A stretch of 64,000 nt of DNA from Hymenobacter cellulosivorans (GTDB lineage: Bacteria; Bacteroidota; Bacteroidia; Cytophagales; Hymenobacteraceae), in the NCBI RefSeq assembly GCF_022919135.1, contig NZ_CP095049.1:2484501-2548500 (forward strand). The letters run 5' to 3'. The position numbers and the translations under genes are program-made. Below are positions 34,493 to 43,989 of this stretch, in pieces; within the stretch, counting starts at the first letter, position 1; each line of letters opens with the position of its first letter. The notes under the pieces are model-generated. The model saw only the letters and a program-made list of their open reading frames with translations, did no database searches and was not told the DNA's origin.

Positions 34493-35512
34493 ATGTCGCC
34501 CCGCGTTTCGATCCTGGTGCCGGTATATAATGTTGAAGCCTACATTCAGGAAACTCTGCGCAGTCTGCTCAACCAGACCTACCAGGACTTCGAAATTGTG
34601 GTGGTCAATGACCGGTCGACGGACCGCACGGCCGAGCGGATTGCTGAGCTAAGTGACCCGCGTATTCGGCTGTATACCAATGAGGTAAACCTGGGCCGCG
34701 CCGGCACCGACAACTACGGCATGACCCTGGTGCAGGGCGAGCTGGTGGCCAAGATGGACGGCGACGACCTGTGCCACCCCGAGCGCCTGGCCCGGCAGGT
34801 AGCTTTCCTGGATGCGCATCCCGAAGTCGACATCGTCGGCAGCTGGGTGCAGTGCTTCGGGGCGGGCCAAATGCTGTTCGAGTACCCGGCCCAGCCCGCC
34901 GATACCCGGGCCATGATGGTCTTCAACATGACCATCGGCAACCCCTCGGTGATGCTGCGCACGAGCCTGTGGCGCGAAAAAGGCCTGCGCTACGACGACC
35001 AGCTGCGCCAGACCGAGGACTATGACTTCTTCGGCCGCTATCTGCCCCAGCTCACCATCGCCAACCTGCCCGAGGCCCTGGTGCAGTACCGGGTGCTGGC
35101 CCATAGCGTGCGGCCGGCCGTGTACGAGGAGCGGTTGAAGGTAGCCAACCAGATCCGGGAGCGGCTGCTGGGCACGTTTGGTGTGCCGTATTCCGCGCGG
35201 GAGCTGCACTTGCACAACACCATTTCCCACCACCCGTTTCACCTCGGCGACATCACGCTGGCTGAAGTACACGACTGGCTCTGGAAAATCTATGTCAGCA
35301 ACGAACAGAGCCACTTTGCCGACTCGGCAGCCATGCTGCGGGCCGTGGCGGAGCGGTGGTTTCTGACCTGCTACCTCAACCCCGACCGGAGCCACAATTC
35401 CTGGCGCGAGTACTACCGCCAGCCCCTGGCCAAACACTACAAGCCCGCCCCCCGCTTATTTGCTAAATTTGCGGTCAAAAATTTCGTGCTGCGCCACCTC
35501 AAGCGCCGCTAG
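34493..35512 (+). CDS. GT2 glycosyltransferase
   Basis: 339 residues. VSILVPVYNVEAYIQETLRSLL, VVVNDRSTDRTAE, AKMDGDDLCHPERLA with the DxD, and the acceptor-side TEDYDFFGRYLPQLT. The family is certain and its substrate unknown. The C-terminal ~100 residues are helical and basic (KPAPRLFAKFAVKNFVLRHLKRR), which suggests association with the inner face of the membrane. Confidence 0.9.
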   Translation: MSPRVSILVPVYNVEAYIQETLRSLLNQTYQDFEIVVVNDRSTDRTAERIAELSDPRIRLYTNEVNLGRAGTDNYGMTLVQGELVAKMDGDDLCHPERLARQVAFLDAHPEVDIVGSWVQCFGAGQMLFEYPAQPADTRAMMVFNMTIGNPSVMLRTSLWREKGLRYDDQLRQTEDYDFFGRYLPQLTIANLPEALVQYRVLAHSVRPAVYEERLKVANQIRERLLGTFGVPYSARELHLHNTISHHPFHLGDITLAEVHDWLWKIYVSNEQSHFADSAAMLRAVAERWFLTCYLNPDRSHNSWREYYRQPLAKHYKPAPRLFAKFAVKNFVLRHLKRR

Positions 35513-35530
35513 TTTCGTCTGTTCCCCGGC

Positions 35531-36781
35531 ATGAGTCCTTCGTCTGCGCGCAAAAACATCCTGTTGCTTATTCCCCAGCTCACCTACGGCGGTGCCGAGC
35601 GGGTTTTCCACGACCACGGGCAGGAGCTAGCCCGGCAGCATCGGGTAATCGAGTGCGTGTTCGACAGCGGTACAGAAGTCGCCTTTCCTACCCAAAACCA
35701 GCTGGTTGCGCTGGATGTGCCTGCCGGTGCCGGCATTGTAGGCAAGCTAAGCACATTTATCAAGCGCGTGCAGCGGGTGAAAGCCCTGAAGCGGGAGCAT
35801 AATATCGATGTCTGCATCAGCCATCTGGAGGGCGCCGATTACCTGAATCTGCTCAGCAAAGGCCCCGAGCAGGTGCTCTTGTGCATTCATAATTCCAAGC
35901 GCCACGACCCCAACATTCGGGGGGCTCTGGGCTGGCTCCGCCGCCGGGTGCTGATGCCCTTGCTCTACCGCTCCGCCGACCGGATTGTGCCCGTGAGCCG
36001 GGACCTGCGCCAGGAGCTGATTGATATGTTTGCCCTGCCGCCCCAGAAGGTGGTTACCATCAACAACTTCTTCGACGTGGAAGGCATCCGGCGCCGTAGT
36101 CAGGAGCCGTTGCCGGCCGCTACGCAGGCGCTGTTTGCCAACCATCCCATCCTGATTACGGCCGGCCGCCTGGCCCGGGAAAAGAATCAGAAAGCCCTGA
36201 TTGACGTGCTGCACGCCCTGCGCGCCCAGGGTCAGACTGCACCCAAGCTGGCTTTGCTCGGCGACGGTCCGCTGCGGGCCGACGTTATTGGGCGCTGCCA
36301 GGAGCTCGGCTTGCGCAGCTGGCAGGTGTGGGACGAGCAGCCCCTGACGCAAGACTTCGACGTGTACTTCTTCGGCTTTCAGGCCAACCCTTTCCAGTAC
36401 ATTGCCCGCGCCAGCGTGTCGCTCTTGTGCTCGGCTACCGAAGGCTTCCCCATGGCCTTGTGCGAGGCCATGGCCTGCGGCGTACCGGTAGTTTCCACTG
36501 ATTGTCCCACCGGCCCCCGCGAAATTCTGGCTCCCCAAACGCCGGCCACTCAGTATGCTGCTGCGCCCGAAACGGCCGAGTTTGGCGTGCTAATGCCCCT
36601 GCTGGCCGAAGGTACACTGAGCACGGTAGCGCCCGTATGGGCAGCTACTCTGAGCACTATGTTGGCCGATTCTGCGCAACGCACGTACTATGCCGCGCAA
36701 GCGTATGCCCGGGTCCAGGATTTTGCTCCCCATAAAATCATGCAGCAATGGGAATCCTTGCTTAACGAATCACCCCAGTAA
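35531..36781 (+). CDS. GT4 glycosyltransferase
   Basis: A 416-residue GT-B enzyme. The N-terminal half starts NILLLIPQLTYGGAERVF, with the glycine-rich loop for the acceptor. The C-terminal half has TAGRLAREKNQKALIDVLHAL, LLGDGPLRADV and the donor-binding SATEGFPMALCEAMACGVPVV (E-x7-E type). It retains the stereochemistry of the donor sugar. It overlaps the next gene by one base (TAATG), so the two are probably translationally coupled. Confidence 0.9.
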   Translation: MSPSSARKNILLLIPQLTYGGAERVFHDHGQELARQHRVIECVFDSGTEVAFPTQNQLVALDVPAGAGIVGKLSTFIKRVQRVKALKREHNIDVCISHLEGADYLNLLSKGPEQVLLCIHNSKRHDPNIRGALGWLRRRVLMPLLYRSADRIVPVSRDLRQELIDMFALPPQKVVTINNFFDVEGIRRRSQEPLPAATQALFANHPILITAGRLAREKNQKALIDVLHALRAQGQTAPKLALLGDGPLRADVIGRCQELGLRSWQVWDEQPLTQDFDVYFFGFQANPFQYIARASVSLLCSATEGFPMALCEAMACGVPVVSTDCPTGPREILAPQTPATQYAAAPETAEFGVLMPLLAEGTLSTVAPVWAATLSTMLADSAQRTYYAAQAYARVQDFAPHKIMQQWESLLNESPQ

Positions 36782-38004
36782 TGAAGCTCCGCCACGTCAT
36801 AGCCTACGTTTACAACAGCTGTAATGACCCCCTTTTCAAAGCCAACATGCTGCCCTTCATGCAGCACGCAGGCCGCCAGCAGCCCGATATCCGGCTGCAT
36901 CTGATTACCTACGAGCAGGAAGAATACGCTCTAAACGAAGAGCAGGCCGCGCAGATGCGCGCTTATCTGGCCGCCGATAACATCGAGTGGCACCCGTTGC
37001 AGTGGCATTCGGGCCGCTTCAAGCTGCTCAAAAAGGCATATGATTTGCTCAGCGGCTTCTTTCTGGTACTCAAGCTGCGTATCAGTCCCGGAGCCCGCAG
37101 CATTGGGGCCCTGGGCACTATTGCCGGTGCCTTTGCCTTCGTGATGGCCAAGCTGCTGGGGCTGCGGTATTATGGCTTCCAGTACGAGCCCCACAGCGAG
37201 TTTATGCGCGACTGCCACGTGTGGCCCGAAACCAGCCTGGCTTATCGTGGCCTCCACTACATGGAGCGCGTATCGGGTATGCAGGCCGATATTCTTTCCA
37301 CGGGCACCGTGCACATGGTGAACCGGATGAAAGAATGGGGCACCAAGGCCGAAGTATACAAGCTGCCCAGCTGCGTCGACGAAACCAAGATTTTCTTCCG
37401 CCCTGAAGGCCGGACGCGGGTGCGGGCTAAATACAATATTCCCGCCGACAAGCAGGTGATTCTGTACCTGGGCAAATTCGGCGGCATTTACTACGACCGA
37501 GAAATTGCAGTGCTGTTCCGCGTATTCCACCAGCAGAACCCGGACCTGTATTTTCTCATCGTCTCGCCCGATGCCCCAGCCCACATTGCCGGACTGATGC
37601 AGGCCGAAGGGCTGCCCGAAACGTGCTACACCATCACCCGCAGTCCCTACGAGCAGGTACAGGACTACATTTCTGCCGCCGACTTTGGCGTGGTAGCCGT
37701 GCCTTCCCTACCGTCGCAAAAATTCCGCTCTCCTATTAAAGTGGGGGAGTACCTCTGCTGCGGATTGCCGTACCTGGTGTGCGCCGGTGTGTCGGAAGAC
37801 GACTTGGTGGCCGAGAAGTACGACGTGGGCGTTGTCGTCAATGGCTTCACCGAAGCTGAGGCCATGCGGGTATACCCCCGGGTTCAGCAACTGCTTACTA
37901 TGGAAAAAACGGCGTTGCGCGCCAAGTGCCGGGCGGCGGGCATTGCCTACCGCGGCCTGAGCCAGTATCTGTCTACGGCCGACCATATCTTTGCGCAGCT
38001 CTAG
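36781..38004 (+). CDS. GT4-like glycosyltransferase
   Basis: 407 residues, GT-B fold. An N-terminal domain (ANMLPFMQHAGRQ, GTIAGAFAFVMAKLLGLRYYGFQYEPHSEFM) is followed by a C-terminal domain with VILYLGKFGGIYYDREIAVLF, DYISAADFGVVAVP and SPIKVGEYLCCGLPYLVC, where the Glu and Gly of the donor site sit. The family is secure but divergent. Its start overlaps the stop of the previous GT4 gene. Confidence 0.85.
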   Translation: MKLRHVIAYVYNSCNDPLFKANMLPFMQHAGRQQPDIRLHLITYEQEEYALNEEQAAQMRAYLAADNIEWHPLQWHSGRFKLLKKAYDLLSGFFLVLKLRISPGARSIGALGTIAGAFAFVMAKLLGLRYYGFQYEPHSEFMRDCHVWPETSLAYRGLHYMERVSGMQADILSTGTVHMVNRMKEWGTKAEVYKLPSCVDETKIFFRPEGRTRVRAKYNIPADKQVILYLGKFGGIYYDREIAVLFRVFHQQNPDLYFLIVSPDAPAHIAGLMQAEGLPETCYTITRSPYEQVQDYISAADFGVVAVPSLPSQKFRSPIKVGEYLCCGLPYLVCAGVSEDDLVAEKYDVGVVVNGFTEAEAMRVYPRVQQLLTMEKTALRAKCRAAGIAYRGLSQYLSTADHIFAQL

Positions 38005-38169
38005 AAGGCGCTGGCGCTTCGGTAGGCCGCGGCTTTTGCCCAACTTTTGGGTACGTATTGCGTCCTATGTATTCGGGTATTGTCGTACTTTGGGCAACGA
38101 TTTTCGACTGGTTTACCGTACCGTCATCTCTCTGCATTCTGAAAAATAACATACTAAATTCTTCTTCTG

Positions 38170-38952
38170 ATGAGCCAGGAACTAATCGATTTTGAGAAGC
38201 TGCAAGCCCACGTTAACGAGCTGAAGCAGCAATGGAACGACCCCAAAAAACCGTTTCACTACCTCGTGTACGACGGCTTTTTCCGGCCTGAAGCTGCCGA
38301 GCAAATTCTGGCTGCTTACCCCGATGTGACGACCGGCAACTGGGACGGCACCACCTACATCAATCAGAAAAATAAGTTTGCCCTCACCAAATTCGGCGCC
38401 GACTATCCCCTGCTGCAGCAGGTGTTCGACGAGTTCAACGGGGAGAAATTCCTGCACGTGGTAGAAGACATCACCGGCATTCCCGAGCTGATGGGCGATG
38501 ATGAGCTGTTCGGTGGCGGCCTGCACCAGTCCGTAACGGGCGCTTTCCTGGACGTACACGTTGACTTCAACTACCACCAGACTACCAAGTACCACCGGCG
38601 CATGAACGCCATTGTGTACATGAACAAGGACTGGAAGGACGAGTACAACGGCCATCTGGAACTGTGGGACATGAAAAAGAAAAAGCAGCTGGAAAACGTA
38701 GCTCCCGTTTTCAACCGTTGCGTGATTTTCGAAACCAACGAGGTTTCCTTCCACGGTCATCCCAAGCCTCTGGCGGCTCCCGGGGGTATTACCCGTAAGT
38801 CGCTGGCGGTGTACTACTACACCAAAACTCGCCCGGCCAACGAAATTGCCGGTGAGCACAACACGGTGTATGTAAACACGGAAGGAACCGGCGGTTTGTT
38901 TAAGAACCTGAAGTCGGGTCTTAAGGCCGCTGTTGAACGAGTAAAGAAATAA
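38170..38952 (+). CDS. 2-oxoglutarate/Fe(II)-dependent oxygenase
   Basis: 260 residues. The double-stranded beta-helix has the iron triad in AFLDVHVDFN (HxD) and the distal His in SFHGHPKP. The 2-oxoglutarate Arg is in ITRKSLAVYYY, and GHLELWDM belongs to the same core. It hydroxylates something with 2-oxoglutarate and oxygen. Position at the end of a glycosyltransferase series suggests a role on a glycan or glycolipid, but prolyl-hydroxylase-like relatives act on proteins too. It has its own 165-base upstream gap and a terminator behind, so it may be separately transcribed. Confidence 0.85.
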   Translation: MSQELIDFEKLQAHVNELKQQWNDPKKPFHYLVYDGFFRPEAAEQILAAYPDVTTGNWDGTTYINQKNKFALTKFGADYPLLQQVFDEFNGEKFLHVVEDITGIPELMGDDELFGGGLHQSVTGAFLDVHVDFNYHQTTKYHRRMNAIVYMNKDWKDEYNGHLELWDMKKKKQLENVAPVFNRCVIFETNEVSFHGHPKPLAAPGGITRKSLAVYYYTKTRPANEIAGEHNTVYVNTEGTGGLFKNLKSGLKAAVERVKK

Positions 38953-39010
38953 GCGCACCTTAAAGCCTACCTTGCAGCAGCAGTTGGCAGCTTGGTATAC
39001 GAATAGTTTT

Positions 39011-39042
39011 CACCCGCTCGGCTACCGCTGAGCGGGTGTTTT
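39011..39042 (+). terminator. Terminator after the oxygenase gene
   Basis: A 9-bp stem (39011-39019 with 39030-39038) followed by a T run. It closes the transcription unit and marks a break before the WecD/WecE pair. Confidence 0.8.
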
Positions 39043-39404
39043 TTCATCTGGGTACCTCAAGCGCACCGATTGTGAATAGGTTGAAAGGTACCGGACTCCT
39101 GGCGGGTAGAGCCGCTACAATTTCCGCTACTGGCTAAACCTGGTCCTGGGTAGGAGAGCATCTTCCGCTGCGAGGCTCCGGCTCACAGGCAACGTTGGCG
39201 GTTCAGGCTGCTAGTTGCTTTCCTGTGGCTAACAATTCAGGTGTTGAGCTTTGCCAGCCGGATAGGTTTCCTCTGATTTTACTCCGGACTTATCATTTTT
39301 CATCCGGGCATCGTTGGGTAAACCAGGTAAAATAGTTGAAGTGTCCAAGCCCGGCCTGTCTACATGGTAGCGGAGTATATTGGAACAGAAAAACAGGTGC
39401 ATGC
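39043..39404. other. Non-coding gap between two glycan sub-loci
   Basis: About 360 bases with no credible gene in any frame and no recognised RNA. It separates the terminator of the left block from the WecD-like gene and should hold the promoter of the latter; no clear TAnnTTTG is seen. It could be a remnant of a lost gene. Confidence 0.45.
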
Positions 39405-40142
39405 ATGAACACTACCGTAACAATGAACCCCGCTCTGGAAATCTTGCCCTGGGATACCGATTTCCTGGGCTTTCCCGTGGCTCAGCTTTGTCCGGTGGCT
39501 TCGTCGCTCGGCAGCATAACAGAGGCACTTGAGCAGGCCCGTCGCCAGAATATCCGGCTGCTGTACTGGTTTGTAGATCCTTCCGATGCCGAGGCGGTTG
39601 TGACGGCTCAGGGGCTGGGGGCCCGGCTCGTCGACCGCAAAGTGACGTACTCCATGCCCGTGGCAACCGGGGCCGAACCCTGGGCCGAAGGTATAGAGCC
39701 GATTAGCGAAGTTACCCCGCAGCTCCGCTCATTGGCTTTGCAAAGTGGTTATTACTCCCGCTTTCGCACCGACCCAGGGTTTGCCCCCAAGGTATACAAA
39801 CAGCTCTACACACGCTGGATTGAAAGCTCCGTAGCCGGTAGTATGGCCCGGGAAGTGCTGGTGTACCGCCCTGCGCCCGCCACCCGTGAAGTGGGCCTGC
39901 TCACCCTGGGGGTACACAACGGTTGCGCTAGGATCGGACTGCTGTCGGTTGAGGAAATGGCGCGCGGTCAGGCAATCGGTACGAAGTTGATTATGGCCGC
40001 CCAGCACCGCGCCGCTGAGTGGGGCCTGTCAACAATTCAAGTGGTTACCCAGCAGGAAAACACGAAAGCCTGCCGCTTTTATGAGCGGTGTGGATTTCGG
40101 CCGGAGCAGGTTCAACATATTTACCATATATGGATGGAGTGA
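39405..40142 (+). CDS. wecD: WecD-like dTDP-fucosamine N-acetyltransferase
   Basis: A 245-residue GNAT protein from the ATG at 39405. N-terminal LPWDTDFLGFPVAQL and LLYWFVDPSDAEA are WecD-like. The GNAT core has ARIGLLSVEEMARGQAIGTKLIMAAQ with the acetyl-CoA loop and KACRFYERCGF. It should acetylate the 4-amino group of dTDP-4-amino-4,6-dideoxygalactose. The next gene is the matching aminotransferase. An upstream extension of the frame was rejected because it has no family match. Confidence 0.82.
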   Translation: MNTTVTMNPALEILPWDTDFLGFPVAQLCPVASSLGSITEALEQARRQNIRLLYWFVDPSDAEAVVTAQGLGARLVDRKVTYSMPVATGAEPWAEGIEPISEVTPQLRSLALQSGYYSRFRTDPGFAPKVYKQLYTRWIESSVAGSMAREVLVYRPAPATREVGLLTLGVHNGCARIGLLSVEEMARGQAIGTKLIMAAQHRAAEWGLSTIQVVTQQENTKACRFYERCGFRPEQVQHIYHIWME

Positions 40143-40206
40143 ATATATAATAGGAGTTTATTCAGTAAGCTCAACTTATCTTGCTGCTATTTCCCTAAAG
40201 CCTTGT

Positions 40207-41343
40207 ATGAACCCCGCCTATATTCCATTCAATAAGCCCTACCTATCCGGTAACGAATTGCGCTACATAGAGGAGGCAGTTCGTTCAGGTAAGATATCCG
40301 GTGATGGAATATTCACAAAGCGTTGTCACAACTTCTTCGAGCAGGAGCTGGGCTTTAAAAAAGTGCTGCTGACTACCTCCTGCACGGACGCGCTGGAGAT
40401 GGCCGCCCTGCTGATTGATATTCAGCCCGGGGACGAGGTAATCGTGCCCGCTTACACGTTTGTTTCAACGGCCAACGCCTTCGTGTTGCGGGGCGCTACC
40501 ATTGTCTTTGCGGATAGTTCCGCCCTAAGTCCTAATCTGGACCCTGACCAGCTGGAGGCGCTGATTACCCCACGTACCAAAGCCATTGTGCCGGTGCACT
40601 ATGCCGGGGTTGCCTGCAACATGGACCCGATCATGGCCCTTGCGCGCCGCCATAACCTGTTTGTGGTGGAAGATGCCGCCCAAGCCATCGACAGCTACTA
40701 CAAAGGGCGGAAACTGGGCTCCATTGGTCATTTGGCGGCTTTTTCTTTCCACGAAACCAAGAATATTATTTCCGGGGAAGGAGGAATGCTGGCTGTCAAT
40801 GACCTGCAGTTTGCCGAGCGGGCCGAAATTTTGTGGGAGAAAGGCACCAACCGGTCGTCTTTCTTCCGCGGCGAAGTGGATAAGTACAGCTGGGTTGATT
40901 ATGGTTCATCCTTCTTGCCTTCCGACATGATTGCGGCCTTTCTCTGGGCCCAGCTCGAAAACATCGGTGATATTCAGCAGCGGCGCAAGCATATCTGGCA
41001 CCGGTATTACGAGGCCTTAAGTCCTCTGCAGGCAATGGGCGTGCAGCTGCCCGTAATTCCTGACTACGCCACCAACAACGGGCACATGTTTCATCTTGTG
41101 TGCCGGAGCCTAGCCGAGCGCACTGCGCTGATTGAGCGGTTGAAGGCGGAAAACGTACATCCCGTGTTTCACTACTTATCTTTGCACGCCAGCCCTTTTT
41201 ACGCGGCTAAGCATGATGGCCGCGTCTTGCCCCACGCCGACCACTACAGTGACTGCCTAGTTCGCCTGCCGTTCTATTACGAGCTTACGGATGCCAATCA
41301 GGAATTCATCAACCAGCTTATCCTGGACTTCTACCAGGGCTAG
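40207..41343 (+). CDS. wecE: WecE-like dTDP-4-amino-4,6-dideoxygalactose transaminase
   Basis: A 378-residue PLP enzyme. The start IPFNKPYLSGNELRYIEEAV and SGKISGDGIFTKRC are WecE/RffA-specific. Then TTSCTDALEMAALLI, VPAYTFVSTANAFVLRGA, FVVEDAAQAIDS and PLP Lys185 in FHETKNIISGEGG. It transaminates dTDP-4-keto-6-deoxyglucose to the Fuc4N nucleotide with glutamate. Paired with WecD 64 bases upstream, it gives dTDP-Fuc4NAc, known from enterobacterial common antigen; here it must serve another surface glycan. Confidence 0.9.
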   Translation: MNPAYIPFNKPYLSGNELRYIEEAVRSGKISGDGIFTKRCHNFFEQELGFKKVLLTTSCTDALEMAALLIDIQPGDEVIVPAYTFVSTANAFVLRGATIVFADSSALSPNLDPDQLEALITPRTKAIVPVHYAGVACNMDPIMALARRHNLFVVEDAAQAIDSYYKGRKLGSIGHLAAFSFHETKNIISGEGGMLAVNDLQFAERAEILWEKGTNRSSFFRGEVDKYSWVDYGSSFLPSDMIAAFLWAQLENIGDIQQRRKHIWHRYYEALSPLQAMGVQLPVIPDYATNNGHMFHLVCRSLAERTALIERLKAENVHPVFHYLSLHASPFYAAKHDGRVLPHADHYSDCLVRLPFYYELTDANQEFINQLILDFYQG

Positions 41344-41391
41344 GTTTTCCGTGGTCAATGGCTGTTTTGTTCATTCTTTTGGCAGTGTCCA

Positions 41392-42824
41392 GTGAGTAAA
41401 CCTGCTCCGTCACGGGTCGGCGTTCCTTCCTTTCGGTTTGCTGCTTCCGTTGTGCCGCTGCTCGTGTTGGGAGGGCTCGTCCTGCGGCTGTTGTTTTTGT
41501 GGGTTGGCGCCGATATCTATTACCAGGGTCGAAGCCCGTACGTTAACAACGACTCGTATTCGTTTACCCAGAGCTTCTACAATTTAGTGGAGCACGGGAT
41601 TTACACCTTCAACCCCAAGAACCCGGAAGCTGCGTTTGGCCGCTTACCGGGCTACCCCTTTTTCTGGGGTGCGCATTGGCTGTTATTTGATGAGCAGTAC
41701 GTCAATCAGGCAGTGGCCTACACCCAGGCTCTGCTCGATACGGCCGCCATTTACCTGGTGTATGCCACGGCCCGGGCCTTCACGCGCGACATTCGGGCGG
41801 CGTGGATGGCGGGCCTGCTCTACGCCGGCTATCCGTTTATTATCGTGTGGCTGACCATGACGGGGTCGGAGGCTCTGGGTACATTTCTAACCATCGTACT
41901 CTTCTGGTGGCTGGCTACGCGGCCCGTCACTAAGGCTACTGCGGTAGGAGCGGGTCTGCTTATTGGGGTAGCTTTTATGGTCCGCGAATACCTGGGGATT
42001 CTGCTGCTGGGCACTGTTTTCTGGGTATACCTAGCCAAGGGGGAAGCTGGCAGTTTGTTCGGTTGAGCGTCCTGGTTGGGGTTGGGTTTCTGGTTCTGTA
42101 TATCGGCTGGCCGGTGCGCAACTACCTGGGACAGCACCGTGTGGTCCTAGTCAAGACCAGCACCGCCGGCTACGACCGGTACGCGGCCGACGTATTTACT
42201 GCCCGGCAGTGGATATACGGCTGGACGCCCGAGGCTGACCCGTATCTGGACGGTATTGCGGGCCTCAAGCCCTTGCCGGCTTTTCCGCCCGGGGTGCTGG
42301 CTAGCCCGGCCGAAGTGCGGCAGGCCCAGGCCCTGATTGAGCGGGGGCGGCAGTGTGGTACGGGCTTCTACGCCTGGCGTCACGCCGCTCCGTTTCCCGA
42401 GCCCACAAACTGCAACGAGGAATTAGCCGCCGGCTTTACGGCTTTAAACGAGTCGTACAAGCAGCGTTTTCCTTGGCGGTACTGGACCCAGGTTCCGCTG
42501 GCAAACCTGCAGCGGGCCTTCTTCAAAATGCAGCTGCGTCAGGCTTCTGGGACGGGCAAGCTCAGCTTCGTCTTGTTTGAGTATCGGAGCCTGCTGCTGC
42601 TGCTGAGCCTGGGCGGCGCCTGGCTGTTGCGGCACAACCGGGCAGTGTGGCCCATCGTGGGCTTTTTCGGGTTTATGTACCTGTTTATATGCTTTGGCAT
42701 CCGGCACCTGGAAATTCGCTACCTGCTCCAGGCCGATAGCGCCATGCTGTGCTTGGCCGGGGTACCGCTCGTCCGGCTTTTCGACTGGTTTACCCGGCGT
42801 ACAGCCGGGCCCACCTCCGCCTAA
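41392..42824 (+). pseudogene. GT-C-like membrane glycosyltransferase, frameshifted
   Basis: Two frames (41392-42066 and 42063-42824) read as one ~477-residue polytopic protein. The first part has a TM helix, then YVNNDSYSFTQSFYNLVEHG and FGRLPGYPFFWG, like the outer catalytic loop of ArnT/PMT-type GT-C enzymes, then further TM helices. The second continues with FLVLYIGWPVRNYL, a soluble loop and C-terminal helices ending IRHLEIRYLLQADSAML. The break is a -1 shift near 42039-42050; one more base at the five-G run 42039-42043 restores KGGSWQFVRLSVLVG. The cause (decay, phase variation or sequencing error) is open. GTG 41392 is the first start. Confidence 0.75.
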
Positions 42825-42873
42825 CCCACGAGCAAGTCAGCACCAAAGCGCGCCGCGTTAGAATTGCATCTAG

Positions 42874-42881
42874 TACCTTTG
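42874..42881 (+). promoter_or_regulatory. -7 box before the right-hand GT4 gene
   Basis: A perfect TACCTTTG, 44 bases before the ATG at 42925. No -33 element is evident at the proper distance. Confidence 0.5.
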
Positions 42882-42924
42882 CCTGGTAAAACGCAGTGGT
42901 CGTATCCTGCGTTAGTGTCGGCGT

Positions 42925-43989
42925 ATGCACATTTTATTTCTTGTTCCTTACCCTCCGGGTAAGGCTCCTTCCCAACGGTTTCGGTTTGAGCAGTACCTGC
43001 ATTTTCTGACCGAAGCGGGCCATACTTACCAGCTGGAATCATTCATCTCGGAGCAGACCTGGGCTATTCTCTACAAGCCCGGCCACACGCTGACCAAGGC
43101 ATTGGGCATTCTTGGAGGCTTTTTGCGTCGCTTTCTGCTGCTCTTCTCAGTACCCAAGGCCGATTTTGTCTTTATCCACCGGGAAGCTTCACCCATCGGG
43201 CCGCCCATCTTCGAGTGGATTATTGCCAAGTTGCTCGGCAAGCGTATCATTTACGACTTTGACGATGCCATCTGGATTCCGAATACTTCGGCGGCCAATA
43301 GCATTGTGGCCGGTGTGAAGTGGCACCACAAGGTGGGCAGCATCTGCCGCTGGGCCTATAAGGTAAGCTGCGGCAACAGCTACCTGCGCGACTATGCCCG
43401 GCAGTTCAACCCCAATGCCATTGTCAACCCCACTACCATCGACACGGTAAACCTGCACAATGAGGTAAAAGACCAGCGCACCGATCAGCTCGTCATTGGC
43501 TGGACCGGAACGCACTCCACGATGAAATACCTGGAGCAGGTGGTACCGGTACTAGCCCGATTGGAGCAGCACTACAATTTCGAGTTCCGCGTTATTTCCA
43601 ACCAGGAGCCCCAGCTGCCGCTACGGTCTTTGGGCTTCCGGCCCTGGCGCAAAGACACCGAAATTGCCGACCTGCTGACATTCAACGTGGGCCTGATGCC
43701 TCTGGAAGACGACCCCTGGGCGAAGGGCAAGTGCGCCTTTAAAGCCTTGCAATACATGGCCCTGGGCGTACCTGCGCTGGTATCGCCAGTCGGGATGAAC
43801 AGTGAAGTCGTAACCGAAGGCATCGATGGCTATATCTGCGCGACGCCGGAGCAGTGGTATAATGGCCTGGAAAAGCTTCTGCGCGACCATGAGTTGCGCA
43901 CCCACTTTGGTCAGGCAGCCCGGGCCACCATTGAGGCCCGCTTTTCGGTTCTGGCAAACCGGGACAATTTCTTGGCGTTGTTTGCCTGA
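42925..43989 (+). CDS. GT4 glycosyltransferase
   Basis: A 354-residue GT-B enzyme. MHILFLVPYPPGKAPSQRFR start, IYDFDDAIWIPNTS in the N-terminal domain, then VIGWTGTHSTMKYL and the donor-site region KGKCAFKALQYMALGVPALVSP. This form is common in capsule clusters. Its last 79 bases overlap the end of the oppositely directed membrane protein gene. Both C-termini look natural for their families, so I keep both. Confidence 0.9.
   Translation: MHILFLVPYPPGKAPSQRFRFEQYLHFLTEAGHTYQLESFISEQTWAILYKPGHTLTKALGILGGFLRRFLLLFSVPKADFVFIHREASPIGPPIFEWIIAKLLGKRIIYDFDDAIWIPNTSAANSIVAGVKWHHKVGSICRWAYKVSCGNSYLRDYARQFNPNAIVNPTTIDTVNLHNEVKDQRTDQLVIGWTGTHSTMKYLEQVVPVLARLEQHYNFEFRVISNQEPQLPLRSLGFRPWRKDTEIADLLTFNVGLMPLEDDPWAKGKCAFKALQYMALGVPALVSPVGMNSEVVTEGIDGYICATPEQWYNGLEKLLRDHELRTHFGQAARATIEARFSVLANRDNFLALFA

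Noticed and set aside
39336..39404. Upstream extension of the WecD-like gene
   Set aside because: The 23 extra residues (Cys-rich) do not fit the family; the ATG at 39405 does.
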